DNA from: Rhodanobacter sp. L36
Lineage (GTDB): Bacteria; Pseudomonadota; Gammaproteobacteria; Xanthomonadales; Rhodanobacteraceae
DNA length: 64,000 nucleotides
Reading direction: 5' to 3'
NCBI RefSeq assembly: GCF_009765755.1
Contig: NZ_LMUV01000011.1
Coordinates: 597,575 to 661,574 of the forward strand
Shown here: positions 34,022-46,670 of the stretch, piece by piece
Layout of the letters: each line of letters starts with the position of its first letter
Numbering within the stretch: the stretch's first letter is position 1
Program-made: the position numbers and the translations under genes
Notes under the pieces: generated by a model
The model's input: only the letters and a program-made list of their open reading frames with translations
Database searches by the model: none
What the model was told of the DNA's origin: nothing

Positions 34022-34438
34022 ATGAATAAAATGGCATGTTTCGCCATGGCTGCAGTGGTCGGTCTTGGTTCGATCGGAACATCCAGCAGGGCGCACGCTC
34101 AAGTGGTTGTTGATGTCGGGCCTGCGCCGGACTGTCCGTATGGCTATTACGACTATGCACCTTATCCGTGTGCGCCTTATGGCTACTACGGACCCGAATG
34201 GTTTGCGGGTGGCATCTTCATTGGGGCGGGTCCGTGGTTTCACGGTCACCACGGATTCTACGGCCACGTAGACAACCGTTTCGATGGCCGCCGCGGCTTT
34301 CACGGTCCATTTCCGAATCGGCACGACCGTCCCGATCCTTCCCGACATTTCGATCACATGCCTAGTTTTCGCGGCAACGAAATGCGCGATGGACGAGGTC
34401 ATGTCGGCGGAGGCGAACATGGTGGGCGTGGGCACTGA
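34022..34438 (+). CDS. Exported Tyr/Gly/His-rich small protein
   Basis: A 138-aa protein. The signal peptide MACFAMAAVVGLGSIGTSSRAHA is followed by a low-complexity mature region: YGYYDYAPYPCAPYGYYGPEWF, then GAGPWFHGHHGFYGHVDNRF, and a His/Gly/Arg-rich tail. Two Cys residues (PDCPYG, YPCAPY) lie in the Tyr-rich part. Similar envelope proteins are widespread in proteobacteria without a known function; metal or surface binding is a guess. ATG 34022 has GGGAG 8 bp upstream. Confidence 0.7.
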   Translation: MNKMACFAMAAVVGLGSIGTSSRAHAQVVVDVGPAPDCPYGYYDYAPYPCAPYGYYGPEWFAGGIFIGAGPWFHGHHGFYGHVDNRFDGRRGFHGPFPNRHDRPDPSRHFDHMPSFRGNEMRDGRGHVGGGEHGGRGH

Positions 34439-34637
34439 TCAAGCTGCGTCTTCCTCAGTGCACGGTGCGTCGAGCTACCGTGCAATGGTGAGCTGCGTTG
34501 AGCCAACCAATCTGCGCACGGCTCAATGGATCGCATCGTCGTTTAAGGCCGCGTCGTAGGGTTCCGGTCAGGAAAGCGAAGCGTGTGCAATTGCTTCAAC
34601 TGGTGCGCATGAGCGTAAATGTCCATGAACGAAAGTA

Positions 34638-34668
34638 AAAAAGGATGGCGTGAAAGCCATCTTTTTTT
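34638..34668 (+). terminator. Rho-independent terminator
   Basis: A 6-bp stem GATGGC/GCCATC with a GTGAAA loop is followed by seven T residues at 34662-34668 and preceded by an A tract, so it could work in both directions. It lies about 200 bp after the Tyr/Gly/His-rich gene and 180 bp before the diguanylate cyclase gene. Confidence 0.8.
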
Positions 34669-34846
34669 ATTCCGGAAATCAGTGCCGGATCGTAGCGGCT
34701 CCCGACGTCGCATCTATATTCACTGGCGATGCGATCAATGCTCGTGTGTTTGACCATGCAGGCATCCGCTCTCATGGCGTGCGAACCAGTGTGCGCCCGA
34801 AAGACCGTGGGCTATATTCGCCACGTCGATAGTGCAAGGAAGAATG

Positions 34847-36334
34847 ATGAAGATCATGTGGCCACGCGCCATTGTCGTCGTTGTGCTGGCGGCAGGATTG
34901 ATCGCTTTGCATTTGCTTGCGGTTTCCCAAAGGCGCCTGGATCCGATGGCGCTGTCCTACGGCATGCAGGTGCTGGCGCCATTGATCGCTGCCGCAGTCG
35001 CATGGTGGACGGGCCGCGATCCGCACGGACAACTTCATACTCGCTGGCGTCTGCTGGCACTCGCATTCCTCCTCTGGGCCGTTGGCATCGGCGCGAGCAT
35101 GTGCATCGATGTGTATCGCACTGCGTGCCTCGTGAGACCCGGATTCGACACTGCGGCTTACGTGCTTTATGGCGTGCCGCTCCTGCTGGTACTGACTACA
35201 TCGCCTTCGGAATGGGCATCGCCGTTGATCCGCTGGATCGACGCGGCGATGGTCGTGGTCCTGACCGCGCTCATTCTGGTCAATGCGCTGCTGTTTGCCG
35301 GACTGATGGGCCTCAACGCCGATGAGGCGCTCGCGGGAAACATTTCGATGTACGACGCGGAGAATCTCCTGCTGCTTCTGTTCGCATCGATACGCCTGCT
35401 TGCTTCAACGGATGGCTCAAGTCGGTTGCTCTATGGTGCGCTGGCGATCTACACGGGTCTCTATTTTGTAGCCGCCTGGTACTACAACCATCATGTCGTG
35501 GCGACGCTGCACTTCGACACAGGCACCCGATACGACGTCGTGGTGGACCTGCCTTTTCTGGCGTTTGCACTCGTGGCGCTGGCGTTCGATTCAAATGGAC
35601 CTCTGTCGTTGAGTGTTACGCCGCGACTGGCGCGATTCGCCGCCGCCGTGCCGTCGTTTTTCTTGACCATCACAGTGGTCGTGATCGCGACCCTGACGGC
35701 CCAATATGCGTTTCGGTTCGGCATTTCCTGCACCATCCTTGCGATTCTGGGTTACGGCATTCGCAGCACGCTGCAACAGGTGCATCACGTTGGCGCCACG
35801 CGTAGCGCAGAGCGCGATCGCGACGTGATGGCGGAGCTGGCTTGGCGAGATGCGTTGTCGGGTATCGGCAACCGCAGGGCCTTCGACGCGGCGTTGCATC
35901 TGGAGTGGGCTCGCGCGCGACGAACCGGACAGAACCTTGGGTTGTTGATGATCGACATCGATCACTTCAAGGCCATCAACGACTTGTCAGGTCACGTGGC
36001 TGGCGACGACGTGATTCGCGCCGTTGGCAAATCACTCGAAGTGTCGATCAATCTGTCGAACGCCGTGCTTGCGCGTTACGGCGGCGAAGAATTTGCCTGC
36101 TTGTTGCCCGATACATCATCAACCGAAGCCCGCGTCATTGCGGAGCGGATGCGCGCGACAGTGGAAGGGCCTTCAATTACGCATCCCACCAGCACGGAAG
36201 GAAAGGTGACCGTAAGTATCGGTGTTGCAAGCCTGAGTGTTGGCGACGACGTCTCGGTCAGCGCGTTGGTTCAGACCGCAGATCACGCCCTCTACAAGGC
36301 CAAGACAACCGGGCGCAATTGCGTCGCCGACTGA
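34847..36334 (+). CDS. Membrane-bound GGDEF diguanylate cyclase
   Basis: A 495-aa protein with an N-terminal membrane domain of about eight or nine hydrophobic helices (from IVVVVLAAGLIALHLLAV to FFLTITVVVIATLTAQYAF) and a C-terminal GGDEF domain: RDALSGIGNRRAFDAAL, IDIDHFKAINDLSGHVAGDDV, RYGGEEFACLLPD. The catalytic motif is intact. No RxxD inhibitory site lies five residues upstream (the sequence is SNAV), so feedback inhibition of the usual kind is not expected. An AAGGA site lies a few bases before the ATG pair at 34844/34847; the start is uncertain by a few codons. Confidence 0.92.
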   Translation: MKIMWPRAIVVVVLAAGLIALHLLAVSQRRLDPMALSYGMQVLAPLIAAAVAWWTGRDPHGQLHTRWRLLALAFLLWAVGIGASMCIDVYRTACLVRPGFDTAAYVLYGVPLLLVLTTSPSEWASPLIRWIDAAMVVVLTALILVNALLFAGLMGLNADEALAGNISMYDAENLLLLLFASIRLLASTDGSSRLLYGALAIYTGLYFVAAWYYNHHVVATLHFDTGTRYDVVVDLPFLAFALVALAFDSNGPLSLSVTPRLARFAAAVPSFFLTITVVVIATLTAQYAFRFGISCTILAILGYGIRSTLQQVHHVGATRSAERDRDVMAELAWRDALSGIGNRRAFDAALHLEWARARRTGQNLGLLMIDIDHFKAINDLSGHVAGDDVIRAVGKSLEVSINLSNAVLARYGGEEFACLLPDTSSTEARVIAERMRATVEGPSITHPTSTEGKVTVSIGVASLSVGDDVSVSALVQTADHALYKAKTTGRNCVAD

Positions 36335-36426
36335 GACGGCTGAAATTCCCTTCATCTTCTCAACGGCGTCGATGCGGCAAATTTTTAAACGAATCATGGA
36401 ACGCCACGCGGCCGTGCATCGTTGAA

Positions 36427-36457
36427 TTCATGAATGGCTTGTATAGCTTCATGAATG
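36427..36457. promoter_or_regulatory. Two identical TTCATGAATG sites 21 bp apart
   Basis: The decamer TTCATGAATG occurs at 36427-36436 and 36448-36457. Each contains the perfect palindrome TTCATGAA. The spacing is two helical turns, as for paired operator sites on one DNA face. A hairpin with GTGACAAC/GTTGTCAC arms follows directly, before the small membrane-protein ORF. The regulator is unknown. Confidence 0.45.
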
Positions 36458-36542
36458 CACATTTCGAGTGACAACAACTTCGTTTCGGAGTTGTCACAAA
36501 AACGGCGTCACGCTCTACGTTTTTCGACGATGGAGAGGGACG

Positions 36543-36689
36543 TTGACAAGAAGCAGACGCAAATCCGGCGGAGACACTTGTGCTGCCATTGCGCCGAAGC
36601 TTGCCATTTGGCAAATCATGGCAGTGCTCGCGCTGGTGGTGTGCACTGCAGCCTTGTTGATTTGCGCCGTGGTGAAGGTGGCGCCGTGA
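36543..36689 (+). CDS. Possible small single-span membrane protein
   Basis: A 48-codon frame with a TTG start preceded by GGAGAGGGA. It has a basic N-terminus (LTRSRRKSGGD) and one strong transmembrane helix (WQIMAVLALVVCTAALLICA). The composition is membrane-protein-like, but there is no homology evidence; the frame stays open upstream to 36468. Confidence 0.4.
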   Translation: MTRSRRKSGGDTCAAIAPKLAIWQIMAVLALVVCTAALLICAVVKVAP

Positions 36690-36838
36690 GATCGCTGCGC
36701 ACGATGGATTTTTTACCTGCACGGAGCGCATCGTCGATGCCTGCTCTTCACCGGATACAGTGTTATCGGAATTTTTCGCCGTGGTTGTAGCATCAGCGCG
36801 GCAACATCCTGTCCAACCATCCACTCGAGGAAGACGTC

Positions 36839-36976
36839 ATGCGTAAGCTGCTCTTGAAACTCGTCGGTGTTTTTGCGTCCAGGTGCACTGCCAAATGCCC
36901 GACATGCGGTGAATCGTGCATGGGTGGCGTGCATGGGACCGGTGGTCACTACTGCTCTCAGGGGCACAACTGGTAA
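36839..36976 (+). CDS. Small Cys-rich protein with a CPxCGxxC motif
   Basis: A 45-aa protein. A helical, basic N-terminus (MRKLLLKLVGVFASRC) is followed by CPTCGESC, a Gly/His stretch and HYCSQGHNW. The CxxCxxxC plus Cys/His pattern looks like a small metal-binding knuckle. GAGG lies 9 bp before the ATG. No family is recognised. The short length means ordinary gene finders could miss it. Confidence 0.55.
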   Translation: MRKLLLKLVGVFASRCTAKCPTCGESCMGGVHGTGGHYCSQGHNW

Positions 36977-37034
36977 CACTCTCCAACGTTGTGTTCATCA
37001 ACCCGCTCGATGCAACATCGAGCGGGTTGATTCG

Positions 37035-37283
37035 TCAGGGCGTCTGTCGATAGGACAATGGCAGCAGGTCTTCGTGGAGCTGGCCGTGTCTTGCCAGTAT
37101 GTTGCCGATCTGGCCGTGCAGCCATGAATGATCTTCTGGATCGGCCTTGCTTGTCATCGCGTCGGCCTGCGTGACAACGGCACCCAGGAATTCGCGATGG
37201 TCGGGATGTTCGGCGATCAGCCCCGGAATCGATTGGTCCAGTTTTTCCAGCAGTGGTTCAAGCTGGTCACGTGAAAGCGTCAT
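37035..37283 (-). CDS. Small hypothetical acidic protein
   Basis: An 82-aa soluble protein (MTLSRDQLEPLLEKLDQSIP...) that appears wholly alpha-helical, with His and Asp clusters (HPDHREF, DPEDHSWLHG). AAGGAA lies 6 bp before the ATG, supporting expression. No family is recognised. Confidence 0.6.
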   Translation of the reverse strand: MTLSRDQLEPLLEKLDQSIPGLIAEHPDHREFLGAVVTQADAMTSKADPEDHSWLHGQIGNILARHGQLHEDLLPLSYRQTP

Positions 37284-37426
37284 GGCTGATTCCTTGGGAT
37301 GCGGTCATTCGAGCATCACCGTGACGACGTCAAGCGCAGGTCAAGTAAGCGGGGACTCGCACGTGCGAACGACGCGCGAAGCTTCGACATGCACGCAGCT
37401 GCGGCGTCGTCGGGTTACGGATCGGC

Positions 37427-39487
37427 TCAATGTTGCAGGGCGGGCGCGGGTACCGTGGTGCTTTCGTCATAGCTTACGTCGTCGATGAACAAGCCTCCGA
37501 GTGCATCATCCGGGCTGGCATCCAGCACGACCGACGTCGTCGGCGTTCGCCACTGCGTGCTCACGCGCCGCAACTGCCCGGCGGGGATTGCCATCATCAC
37601 ATCGGCATTGGGTGCCGAGTGGAGAATCACGGTGCGGTCTGACCCGTTGTCGTTGAAGATGCTCAGAGCCGTGAGCACGCGTGGCGCGATGAACGAGAAA
37701 CCCGCTTGGTGCGCATCGCACTGGGCAACGCCGAGGTTGAACGTGGAAAACCTGCCGCGTGGCGCGCCGACTTTCCAGTCGCCGTGATTCCATGAAATCA
37801 CGCCGGTGGGGTAGGTTGCATCCAGCGTCATGCCCACGGCGAGTTGCGGATTATCGAAAGTCACGGTTTTCACCGGCAGCTTTCCACCATCGCCTGAAAT
37901 GCTGACCTGCCGTGCAGCCGTGCGATGAACGCGCAAAACGTGGGTCTGGCGATCGAACTTATAGCCGTCCATCACTTCGTGGCCATCCATCCAGACGGTT
38001 GTCGGCGTGAAATCAAGTTTCAGTACATCGTCGCCCGCTTCATCGAACGTCGCGTAGGTGACGCTTCCGCGACCGTAAGCGATTCGGGTGACGACCGATG
38101 TGGTGCCGAGGAAATGGGAGGCGTCCCCCGGTGCCCACGCGGGCACGGCCCACAAGCCATCCATCATGCGTCGCGGGCCATCAGAGAATTCATCAGTGAA
38201 CCACCATTGCCCTTGTCCCCACGGGGTCGTTCCCAGCGGTGGGAACCCTTGCTGGTAGGTAACCCAGTTGTATGAGCGATAGGCCGCGTCGCGGTATTTT
38301 TCGTCGCCGGTTTTCCAGTAGAAGATGGCTTCGACGGCAGCGAGTCTTGCCGTGTGGCTGTCGCAGCAGACGTTGGGTTTGCCACAGCAGAAGTTTTTGC
38401 CATCGCCTTGCTCGGTGGTCACCGTGGCGCCGTGCACGATGTATTTCGGCCAGCGCGGCGTGGTTTTCACCCAGTCGATCAACTTGGCCGCATCGTTCTT
38501 CCATTCCACATCCTTGTCGGGATGCAGCAGGACATAGCGTGCGGTTTCCAGCGGGATCACGTTGTTCATGTTGCCCATGGTGGGCGCAACGTCTTCGAAG
38601 TAACCGACCCACACATTGTTTTTCATGGGGTATCGGCGCAGCCATTGCCAGGCCTGCTCGCGCGCTCCGCGATAACCGACGACGTCGCCGAATTGCAGCC
38701 GGATCATTTCATCAAGCAAGGCGATCGGCTCGATGACATTTGCCGAATACTCGCCCATCGCCTTGCCACGAACTCGCCCGCTTCTCGCATCGACGCGCAC
38801 CGGCCACGGCGAATGAGTGGCGTCGCCGGCGCGGATATTTTTCACCAGTGCGTCCGCGCATCGCTTGGCTGCCTCCAGGTAGCGTGCTTCGCCGGTCATT
38901 TCGTAGAGGCGCAGATAACCGTAGCCATCCTCACCGACAATCGGTGGCTCGATGAAATCCACCGCGTGCTGGCTCCATCCGCGATAGTTCGCGGCGCCCG
39001 GATCCGCCGACGCATAAGGCACGCCGCTCCACGCGTAGTCACGCGGCGTGGTGCCGTGCACGAGTTCGTAATCGACGGCGTCTTCAAGTAGCTGGATGGT
39101 TTCGGCGTCGCCCGTGTATGGGTACAGATGCTCGACAAATCCTTCCAACATGGCGCGCAGATAACCCGTGGAATTGGCCCAGTGGCGGTCCGGAATTGTC
39201 TTGAACGTGCTGCGATCGAAATCCACGCAGCAATGGAAATAGTAGTAACGCGGCCCGTGGTATTGCTGCAGCAGATAGCTCCATTGCGTCATGAAATATG
39301 ACTGATAGGAAGCGCCGACATCGTCGGGCCACGGCCACGGCAGCAGCTTTCCAGTGGCATCGAGCTGCACGGGTCGACCCTGGATGGCGTTCGCATCGAA
39401 CGCGGATACCGCCTTGAACGGTTCCTGCGCATGCAGGCTGCAGCAATATGAAATCAGCAGTGCAATCCACGGAAGCAAGCGTTTCAT
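37427..39487 (-). CDS. Secreted alpha/alpha-barrel-like protein (possible polysaccharide enzyme)
   Basis: A 686-aa protein with a signal peptide (MKRLLPWIALLISYCCSLHA). The central region is rich in helix pairs with Trp, Tyr and Asp (WPWPDDVGASYQSYFMTQW, GEDGYGYLRLYEMTGEARYL, GEYSANVIEPIALLDEMI, YWKTGDEKYRDAAYRSYNWV). It resembles six-hairpin glycosidase or lyase folds. The C-terminal about 200 residues look like beta-sandwich domains. I cannot assign a CAZy family or a substrate. It is transcribed alone and ends 143 bp from the small acidic-protein gene on the same strand. Confidence 0.6.
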   Translation of the reverse strand: MKRLLPWIALLISYCCSLHAQEPFKAVSAFDANAIQGRPVQLDATGKLLPWPWPDDVGASYQSYFMTQWSYLLQQYHGPRYYYFHCCVDFDRSTFKTIPDRHWANSTGYLRAMLEGFVEHLYPYTGDAETIQLLEDAVDYELVHGTTPRDYAWSGVPYASADPGAANYRGWSQHAVDFIEPPIVGEDGYGYLRLYEMTGEARYLEAAKRCADALVKNIRAGDATHSPWPVRVDARSGRVRGKAMGEYSANVIEPIALLDEMIRLQFGDVVGYRGAREQAWQWLRRYPMKNNVWVGYFEDVAPTMGNMNNVIPLETARYVLLHPDKDVEWKNDAAKLIDWVKTTPRWPKYIVHGATVTTEQGDGKNFCCGKPNVCCDSHTARLAAVEAIFYWKTGDEKYRDAAYRSYNWVTYQQGFPPLGTTPWGQGQWWFTDEFSDGPRRMMDGLWAVPAWAPGDASHFLGTTSVVTRIAYGRGSVTYATFDEAGDDVLKLDFTPTTVWMDGHEVMDGYKFDRQTHVLRVHRTAARQVSISGDGGKLPVKTVTFDNPQLAVGMTLDATYPTGVISWNHGDWKVGAPRGRFSTFNLGVAQCDAHQAGFSFIAPRVLTALSIFNDNGSDRTVILHSAPNADVMMAIPAGQLRRVSTQWRTPTTSVVLDASPDDALGGLFIDDVSYDESTTVPAPALQH

Positions 39488-39536
39488 CGTGCGTCGATGC
39501 CCCTGCGTGTTTACTCGATCATGGCAAAATCATATT

Positions 39537-39926
39537 TTAAAGAGCGTCGTGTTCGGGAACCTGTTCCATCGACTGACGAATGGCGGCGAGCAAGGTTTCG
39601 GCGCCGAACGGCTTGCGAAGAAACACGCCGCGTTCGACGATATCCGTGCGATGCGCTTCGGTGTCCGCGGTAATCACCACGACGGCAATGGAGGGACGTT
39701 GCTCGATGGCCTTGCGGCAGACATCCAGTCCGCTGATCGGGCCGGCCAGCACGATGTCGGCGACGATGACATCAATGGAACGAGGGCCATGCAAATGCCC
39801 GGCCGCATCCGTCGAACCACGCGCAGAGATTGTCTCGAATCCATCTGCCGCGGAAAGCAGCAGCACGATCGACTCCAGCACCAGTGCGTCGTCGTCGACA
39901 ACGAGTATCGTCTTGTTCGTTGACAC
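39537..39926 (-). CDS. Single-domain response regulator (receiver only)
   Basis: A 129-aa CheY-like receiver with the acidic pocket (ILVVDDDALV), phospho-acceptor Asp in VIVADIVLAG, the conserved Thr in VVITADTE and the Lys in FLRKPFGA. There is no output domain. A GTG start at 39926, preceded by GGGGG, gives a natural N-terminus (STNKTILVVDDD). No histidine kinase is adjacent, so its partner is unknown. Confidence 0.88.
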   Translation of the reverse strand: MSTNKTILVVDDDALVLESIVLLLSAADGFETISARGSTDAAGHLHGPRSIDVIVADIVLAGPISGLDVCRKAIEQRPSIAVVVITADTEAHRTDIVERGVFLRKPFGAETLLAAIRQSMEQVPEHDAL

Positions 39927-39989
39927 GGAACCCCCAAGTTCGCCCCGACGCATCACAGCACATTCCTCGCCGTGATGGAACGCACGTCG

Positions 39990-41204
39990 TCAGGCCTCCG
40001 GGCTGGGCGGCAATATGTCCGCGGTGTCTTGAGGGCTGCTCTGTCGCTTCAACAGCCACGCAAGCACTGGTGGGGTGACCATCGCGGTCAGCAGCGACAT
40101 CGCCACGATGATGGCGTAGATGCGGTGCGTGAATACACCTGCAGTAAGGCCAAGGCTGGCGATCACCACGCCGACTTCGCCGCGCGGCACCATGCCGAAA
40201 CCGACGATGGTGGCGCTGCGTCGGCCCAGCGAAAGCGAGCCTAGCCAGCCGCCGATCAGCTTGGAAACGATGGCGATCAGCGTGACCACGAGCAGCATCC
40301 ACAGTGCTTCGGCGTTCGCAAGTTCGTGCAGGTCGATCTTGCTGCCGGTGATCACGAAGAAGAACGGCGTGAGCAACGCGAGCAACGGCATCGTCTGTTG
40401 TTCCAGCGTGTGCTGCTGTCGCGTTTCGGAAGCGATCATGCCGGCGAGGAACGCACCGATGATCGCGGCGAGACCAAACAGCGTGGATAGATAGGCCAGC
40501 CCCAGGCACAGCGCCAGCACGATCATCAGCGGCGAATGCGGACTCAATGGTTTATCCAACCAGGTCGAATTCCAGCGCATCGCGCGTGCGCCGCCCCAGC
40601 CGATCACCGCGATGAAACCGATCGCGCCGCCCAGCACGACCAGCAGGTGGGTGAGGTCGAAACCGCCGCCACCTTGAAGCGATACCACTACGCCAAGCAG
40701 CAGCATGGCGAGGATGTCGTCGATCACCGCGGCGCCGAGAATCACCTTGCTCTCGATGCGCTGCAAGGCGCCGAGCTCCTGCAATACGCGTGCGGTGATG
40801 CCCGCCGACGTGGCGACGAAAGCGGCGGCGACAAACAGCGATCGATCCCAGTCGAAGCCGCTGCCATGCGCCCACAAACCGCCCATGGCGAATGGCACCA
40901 GCACGCCGAGGATGCCCACGAGAAAAGCGATCTTGCCGACTTTCTTCAGGTCTTCGAGCCGGGTTTCCAGGCCCACCGAAAACAGCAACAGCACGACACC
41001 GATTTCGGCCAGCACATCCAGCGGCGTGCCGGTGGCGGTCTGTTCGGGGGTGATCCATCCGAGCAGCGAAGGGCCGATCACGCAACCGGCGGCGATTTCA
41101 CCGACGACGCCAGGCAACTTCAACCGCTGCGCGATTTCGCCGCCAATCTGCGCAGCGACGAACACGATGAACAGCGTGAGTAGAATCTCGCTGGCGTGAT
41201 GCAT
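39990..41204 (-). CDS. CPA2 family cation:proton antiporter
   Basis: A 404-aa Kef/Nha-type sodium/hydrogen exchanger domain with about 12 helices. It begins ILLTLFIVFVAAQIGGEIAQRL, LPGVVGEIAAGCVIGPSLLG, and contains VILGAAVIDDILAMLLLG, which holds the paired Asp typical of CPA2 ion binding. A further family segment is GMVPRGEVGVVIASLGL. The C-terminal TrkA-N/RCK regulatory domain found in KefB/KefC is absent. It exchanges Na+ or K+ for H+; specificity cannot be read. Confidence 0.9.
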   Translation of the reverse strand: MHHASEILLTLFIVFVAAQIGGEIAQRLKLPGVVGEIAAGCVIGPSLLGWITPEQTATGTPLDVLAEIGVVLLLFSVGLETRLEDLKKVGKIAFLVGILGVLVPFAMGGLWAHGSGFDWDRSLFVAAAFVATSAGITARVLQELGALQRIESKVILGAAVIDDILAMLLLGVVVSLQGGGGFDLTHLLVVLGGAIGFIAVIGWGGARAMRWNSTWLDKPLSPHSPLMIVLALCLGLAYLSTLFGLAAIIGAFLAGMIASETRQQHTLEQQTMPLLALLTPFFFVITGSKIDLHELANAEALWMLLVVTLIAIVSKLIGGWLGSLSLGRRSATIVGFGMVPRGEVGVVIASLGLTAGVFTHRIYAIIVAMSLLTAMVTPPVLAWLLKRQSSPQDTADILPPSPEA

Positions 41205-41278
41205 GCGGCGCGCGCCCCGGTCGTTGATCGAGCCTGCATGCTACACGCAGCACACGATGGCAATGACGTCGGCTTGCG

Positions 41279-42751
41279 CTATTCGGCCGCCGTTGCGACA
41301 GGTAACGGCCGATCGTGGCGCAGGTGGCTGAATACCCGGCTGGCGATCGCGGTGATGGCGGCCAGCAACAGCACCGTCCAGCGGAACGCGGTCACATAGT
41401 CGTCGTGCGCATGGCCTTGCAGCAGCGCTTCCATCAGCAACGTGGAAAGCGCGATCCCGAAACTCATCGCCAGGTATTGCGCGGTCGATGCCATCGACGA
41501 GGCCATCGATGCGTGCTTGATGTCCAGGTCGTTGTAGATGAGCGTGTTCATGGCGGTGTACTGCAACCCTGAAAACGCGCCGTAGAGGAAGGTCAGCGAA
41601 GCAATCAGCCAGACCGGCGACGTCGGCCCCAGCAGGGCGAAAGCTGCAAGCAGCAGCGCCACCGCCAACGTGTTTCCGAGCAGCAATCGGCGATAGCCGA
41701 AGTGAACCAGCGCACGGCTGATCACCCACTTCGCACTGATCGATCCGAGCGCCTGCGGCACCATCATCAAGCCTGCCATCACCGGCGACCAGCCGCAGCC
41801 GACCTGCAGAAACAACATGAGCAGCAGGAACATGCCCGAGATGCCGAGCCGGGTGAACAAGCCGCCGGCGAGTGCCACCCAAACGCTGCGCACGCGAAGC
41901 AACGTGAGGTCGGCGACCGGGAACGCGACGCTGCGACTGCGCCACACATAGATCAACGCGAGCGCGACACCGAGCACGCTGCACGTGCCGATGCGCGCCC
42001 ACGGCACCGGCGTCACGCCAGCCTGTTCCGACGCCGTAAGCAACAACGCTGATGCGCCAGCGAACAACACGAAGCCGAGCAGGTCGAAACGGTTCGCCTG
42101 CGCGAGCCGATAGTCCGGCATGTCGCGCTTGTTCATCCATACACCGGCAATCGCCACTGGCACGTTGATCAGGAAGATCAATCGCCACGACGTGAATTCG
42201 ACCAGTGCGCCACCGAGCAACGGCCCGAGCACCGAGCCAAGCAACCCGAAAGTAGCGACGGTACTCATGGCGCGCACGAATTCACGCTTCTCGATACTGC
42301 GCACCAGCACATAGCGGCCGACCGGCATCAATGATGCGCCGCCAACGCCCTGGATCACCCGCGCGGCGACCAGTTGCGGCAGCGTCTGCGATAGACCGCA
42401 CAGCAGCGAACCCACGCCAAACACAATGATCGCGATGCCGAATACGCGGCGCGTGCCGAGCCGATCGCAAAGCCACGGGCTCGCCGGAATCAGGATCGCG
42501 AGCGTCAGCACGTAGCTGGTGAGTGCGGTGCGCATGCCCAGTGGCGCAACCTTCAACGCCTCCGACATCGCCGGCACTGCGGTGTTGACCACAGTCGAAT
42601 CCAGCGACTGCATGAAGAACGCGGCGGCCACCAGCCAGAGCAGGCCGCGGTAGCGATCGCGCGAGGACATCTCCGACAGCGCCTCGACCACCGATGCCGA
42701 CGTGGGCACAGCAGGTGCGGCAGCGGGAGGCGTCGCGGCTTCGTCAGACAT
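41279..42751 (-). CDS. MFS multidrug efflux transporter (DHA2/EmrB-like)
   Basis: A 490-aa major facilitator with many transmembrane helices, the DHA2 motif FMQSLDSTVVNTAVPAM in helix 1, motif A at LCDRLGTRRVFGIAI and motif C-like GLLGSVLGPLLGGALVEFTSWR. It belongs to the EmrB/QacA type, which exports drugs and amphiphiles with H+. No EmrA-type adaptor is adjacent. The start MSDEAATP at 42751 is chosen; the open frame continuing upstream is antisense to ligA and not real. Confidence 0.92.
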   Translation of the reverse strand: MSDEAATPPAAAPAVPTSASVVEALSEMSSRDRYRGLLWLVAAAFFMQSLDSTVVNTAVPAMSEALKVAPLGMRTALTSYVLTLAILIPASPWLCDRLGTRRVFGIAIIVFGVGSLLCGLSQTLPQLVAARVIQGVGGASLMPVGRYVLVRSIEKREFVRAMSTVATFGLLGSVLGPLLGGALVEFTSWRLIFLINVPVAIAGVWMNKRDMPDYRLAQANRFDLLGFVLFAGASALLLTASEQAGVTPVPWARIGTCSVLGVALALIYVWRSRSVAFPVADLTLLRVRSVWVALAGGLFTRLGISGMFLLLMLFLQVGCGWSPVMAGLMMVPQALGSISAKWVISRALVHFGYRRLLLGNTLAVALLLAAFALLGPTSPVWLIASLTFLYGAFSGLQYTAMNTLIYNDLDIKHASMASSMASTAQYLAMSFGIALSTLLMEALLQGHAHDDYVTAFRWTVLLLAAITAIASRVFSHLRHDRPLPVATAAE

Positions 42752-42856
42752 TGCCCGGCATGATAACTGCTGCGACAGGCTTGCTCTCGTGATAGGTGCG
42801 CGAAGAGTCAGGCTTTGTTTCGTCAGTGACCGATCGACGACAACACGACTCGCTAA

Positions 42857-46245
<3,389 letters not shown>

Positions 46246-46247
46246 CG

Positions 46248-46646
46248 ATGTCGGAGCCCTTGCTGAAATCGATCCACCACGTCGCACTGATCTGTTCGGA
46301 TTGCGCGCGATCGCGTGCGTTCTATAGCGAGACGCTCGGGCTGCCGATTGTGCATGAGGTGTATCGCAAAGAACGCGATTCGTGGAAGTGCGATTTGCAG
46401 GTAAGCCCCGGCGTGCAGCTGGAACTGTTTTCGTTTCCGTCGCCGCCATCACGTCCGTCGCATCCCGAAGCGCAGGGCTTGCGTCATCTCGCATTCGCTG
46501 TCGACGACATCGATGCAGCCGTCGACACGCTTGCAACGCGCGGGGTGACGTGCGAATCAATACGCGTCGACGAATACACCGGTCGCCGCTTCACGTTTTT
46601 CGCCGATCCGGATCATCAGCCGATCGAGTTGTACGAAGCGAGCTGA
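46248..46646 (+). CDS. gloA2: VOC-family glyoxalase-like protein (YaeR/GloA2 type)
   Basis: A 132-aa vicinal-oxygen-chelate protein closely resembling YaeR: IHHVALICSDCARSRAFYSE, YRKERDSWKCDL, VQLELFSFPSPPSRPSHPEA, GLRHLAFAVDDIDAAV, RVDEYTGRRFTFFADPDHQP. Likely metal ligands are the His of IHHV, Glu of LELF, His of LRHLAF and Glu of IELY. The substrate is unknown. It starts 2 bp after epmA and is part of the same ligA-epmA transcript. Confidence 0.88.
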   Translation: MSEPLLKSIHHVALICSDCARSRAFYSETLGLPIVHEVYRKERDSWKCDLQVSPGVQLELFSFPSPPSRPSHPEAQGLRHLAFAVDDIDAAVDTLATRGVTCESIRVDEYTGRRFTFFADPDHQPIELYEAS

Positions 46647-46670
46647 CCTGAGCGAGCTGATTTGAAACGA

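Noticed and set aside
27555..37000. A direct repeat of the tRNA-Ser 3' end marking the far side of an island
   Set aside because: No second copy of the TCCCACTCTCTCCGCCA end was seen by eye in the following 10 kb, so no att pair is claimed.
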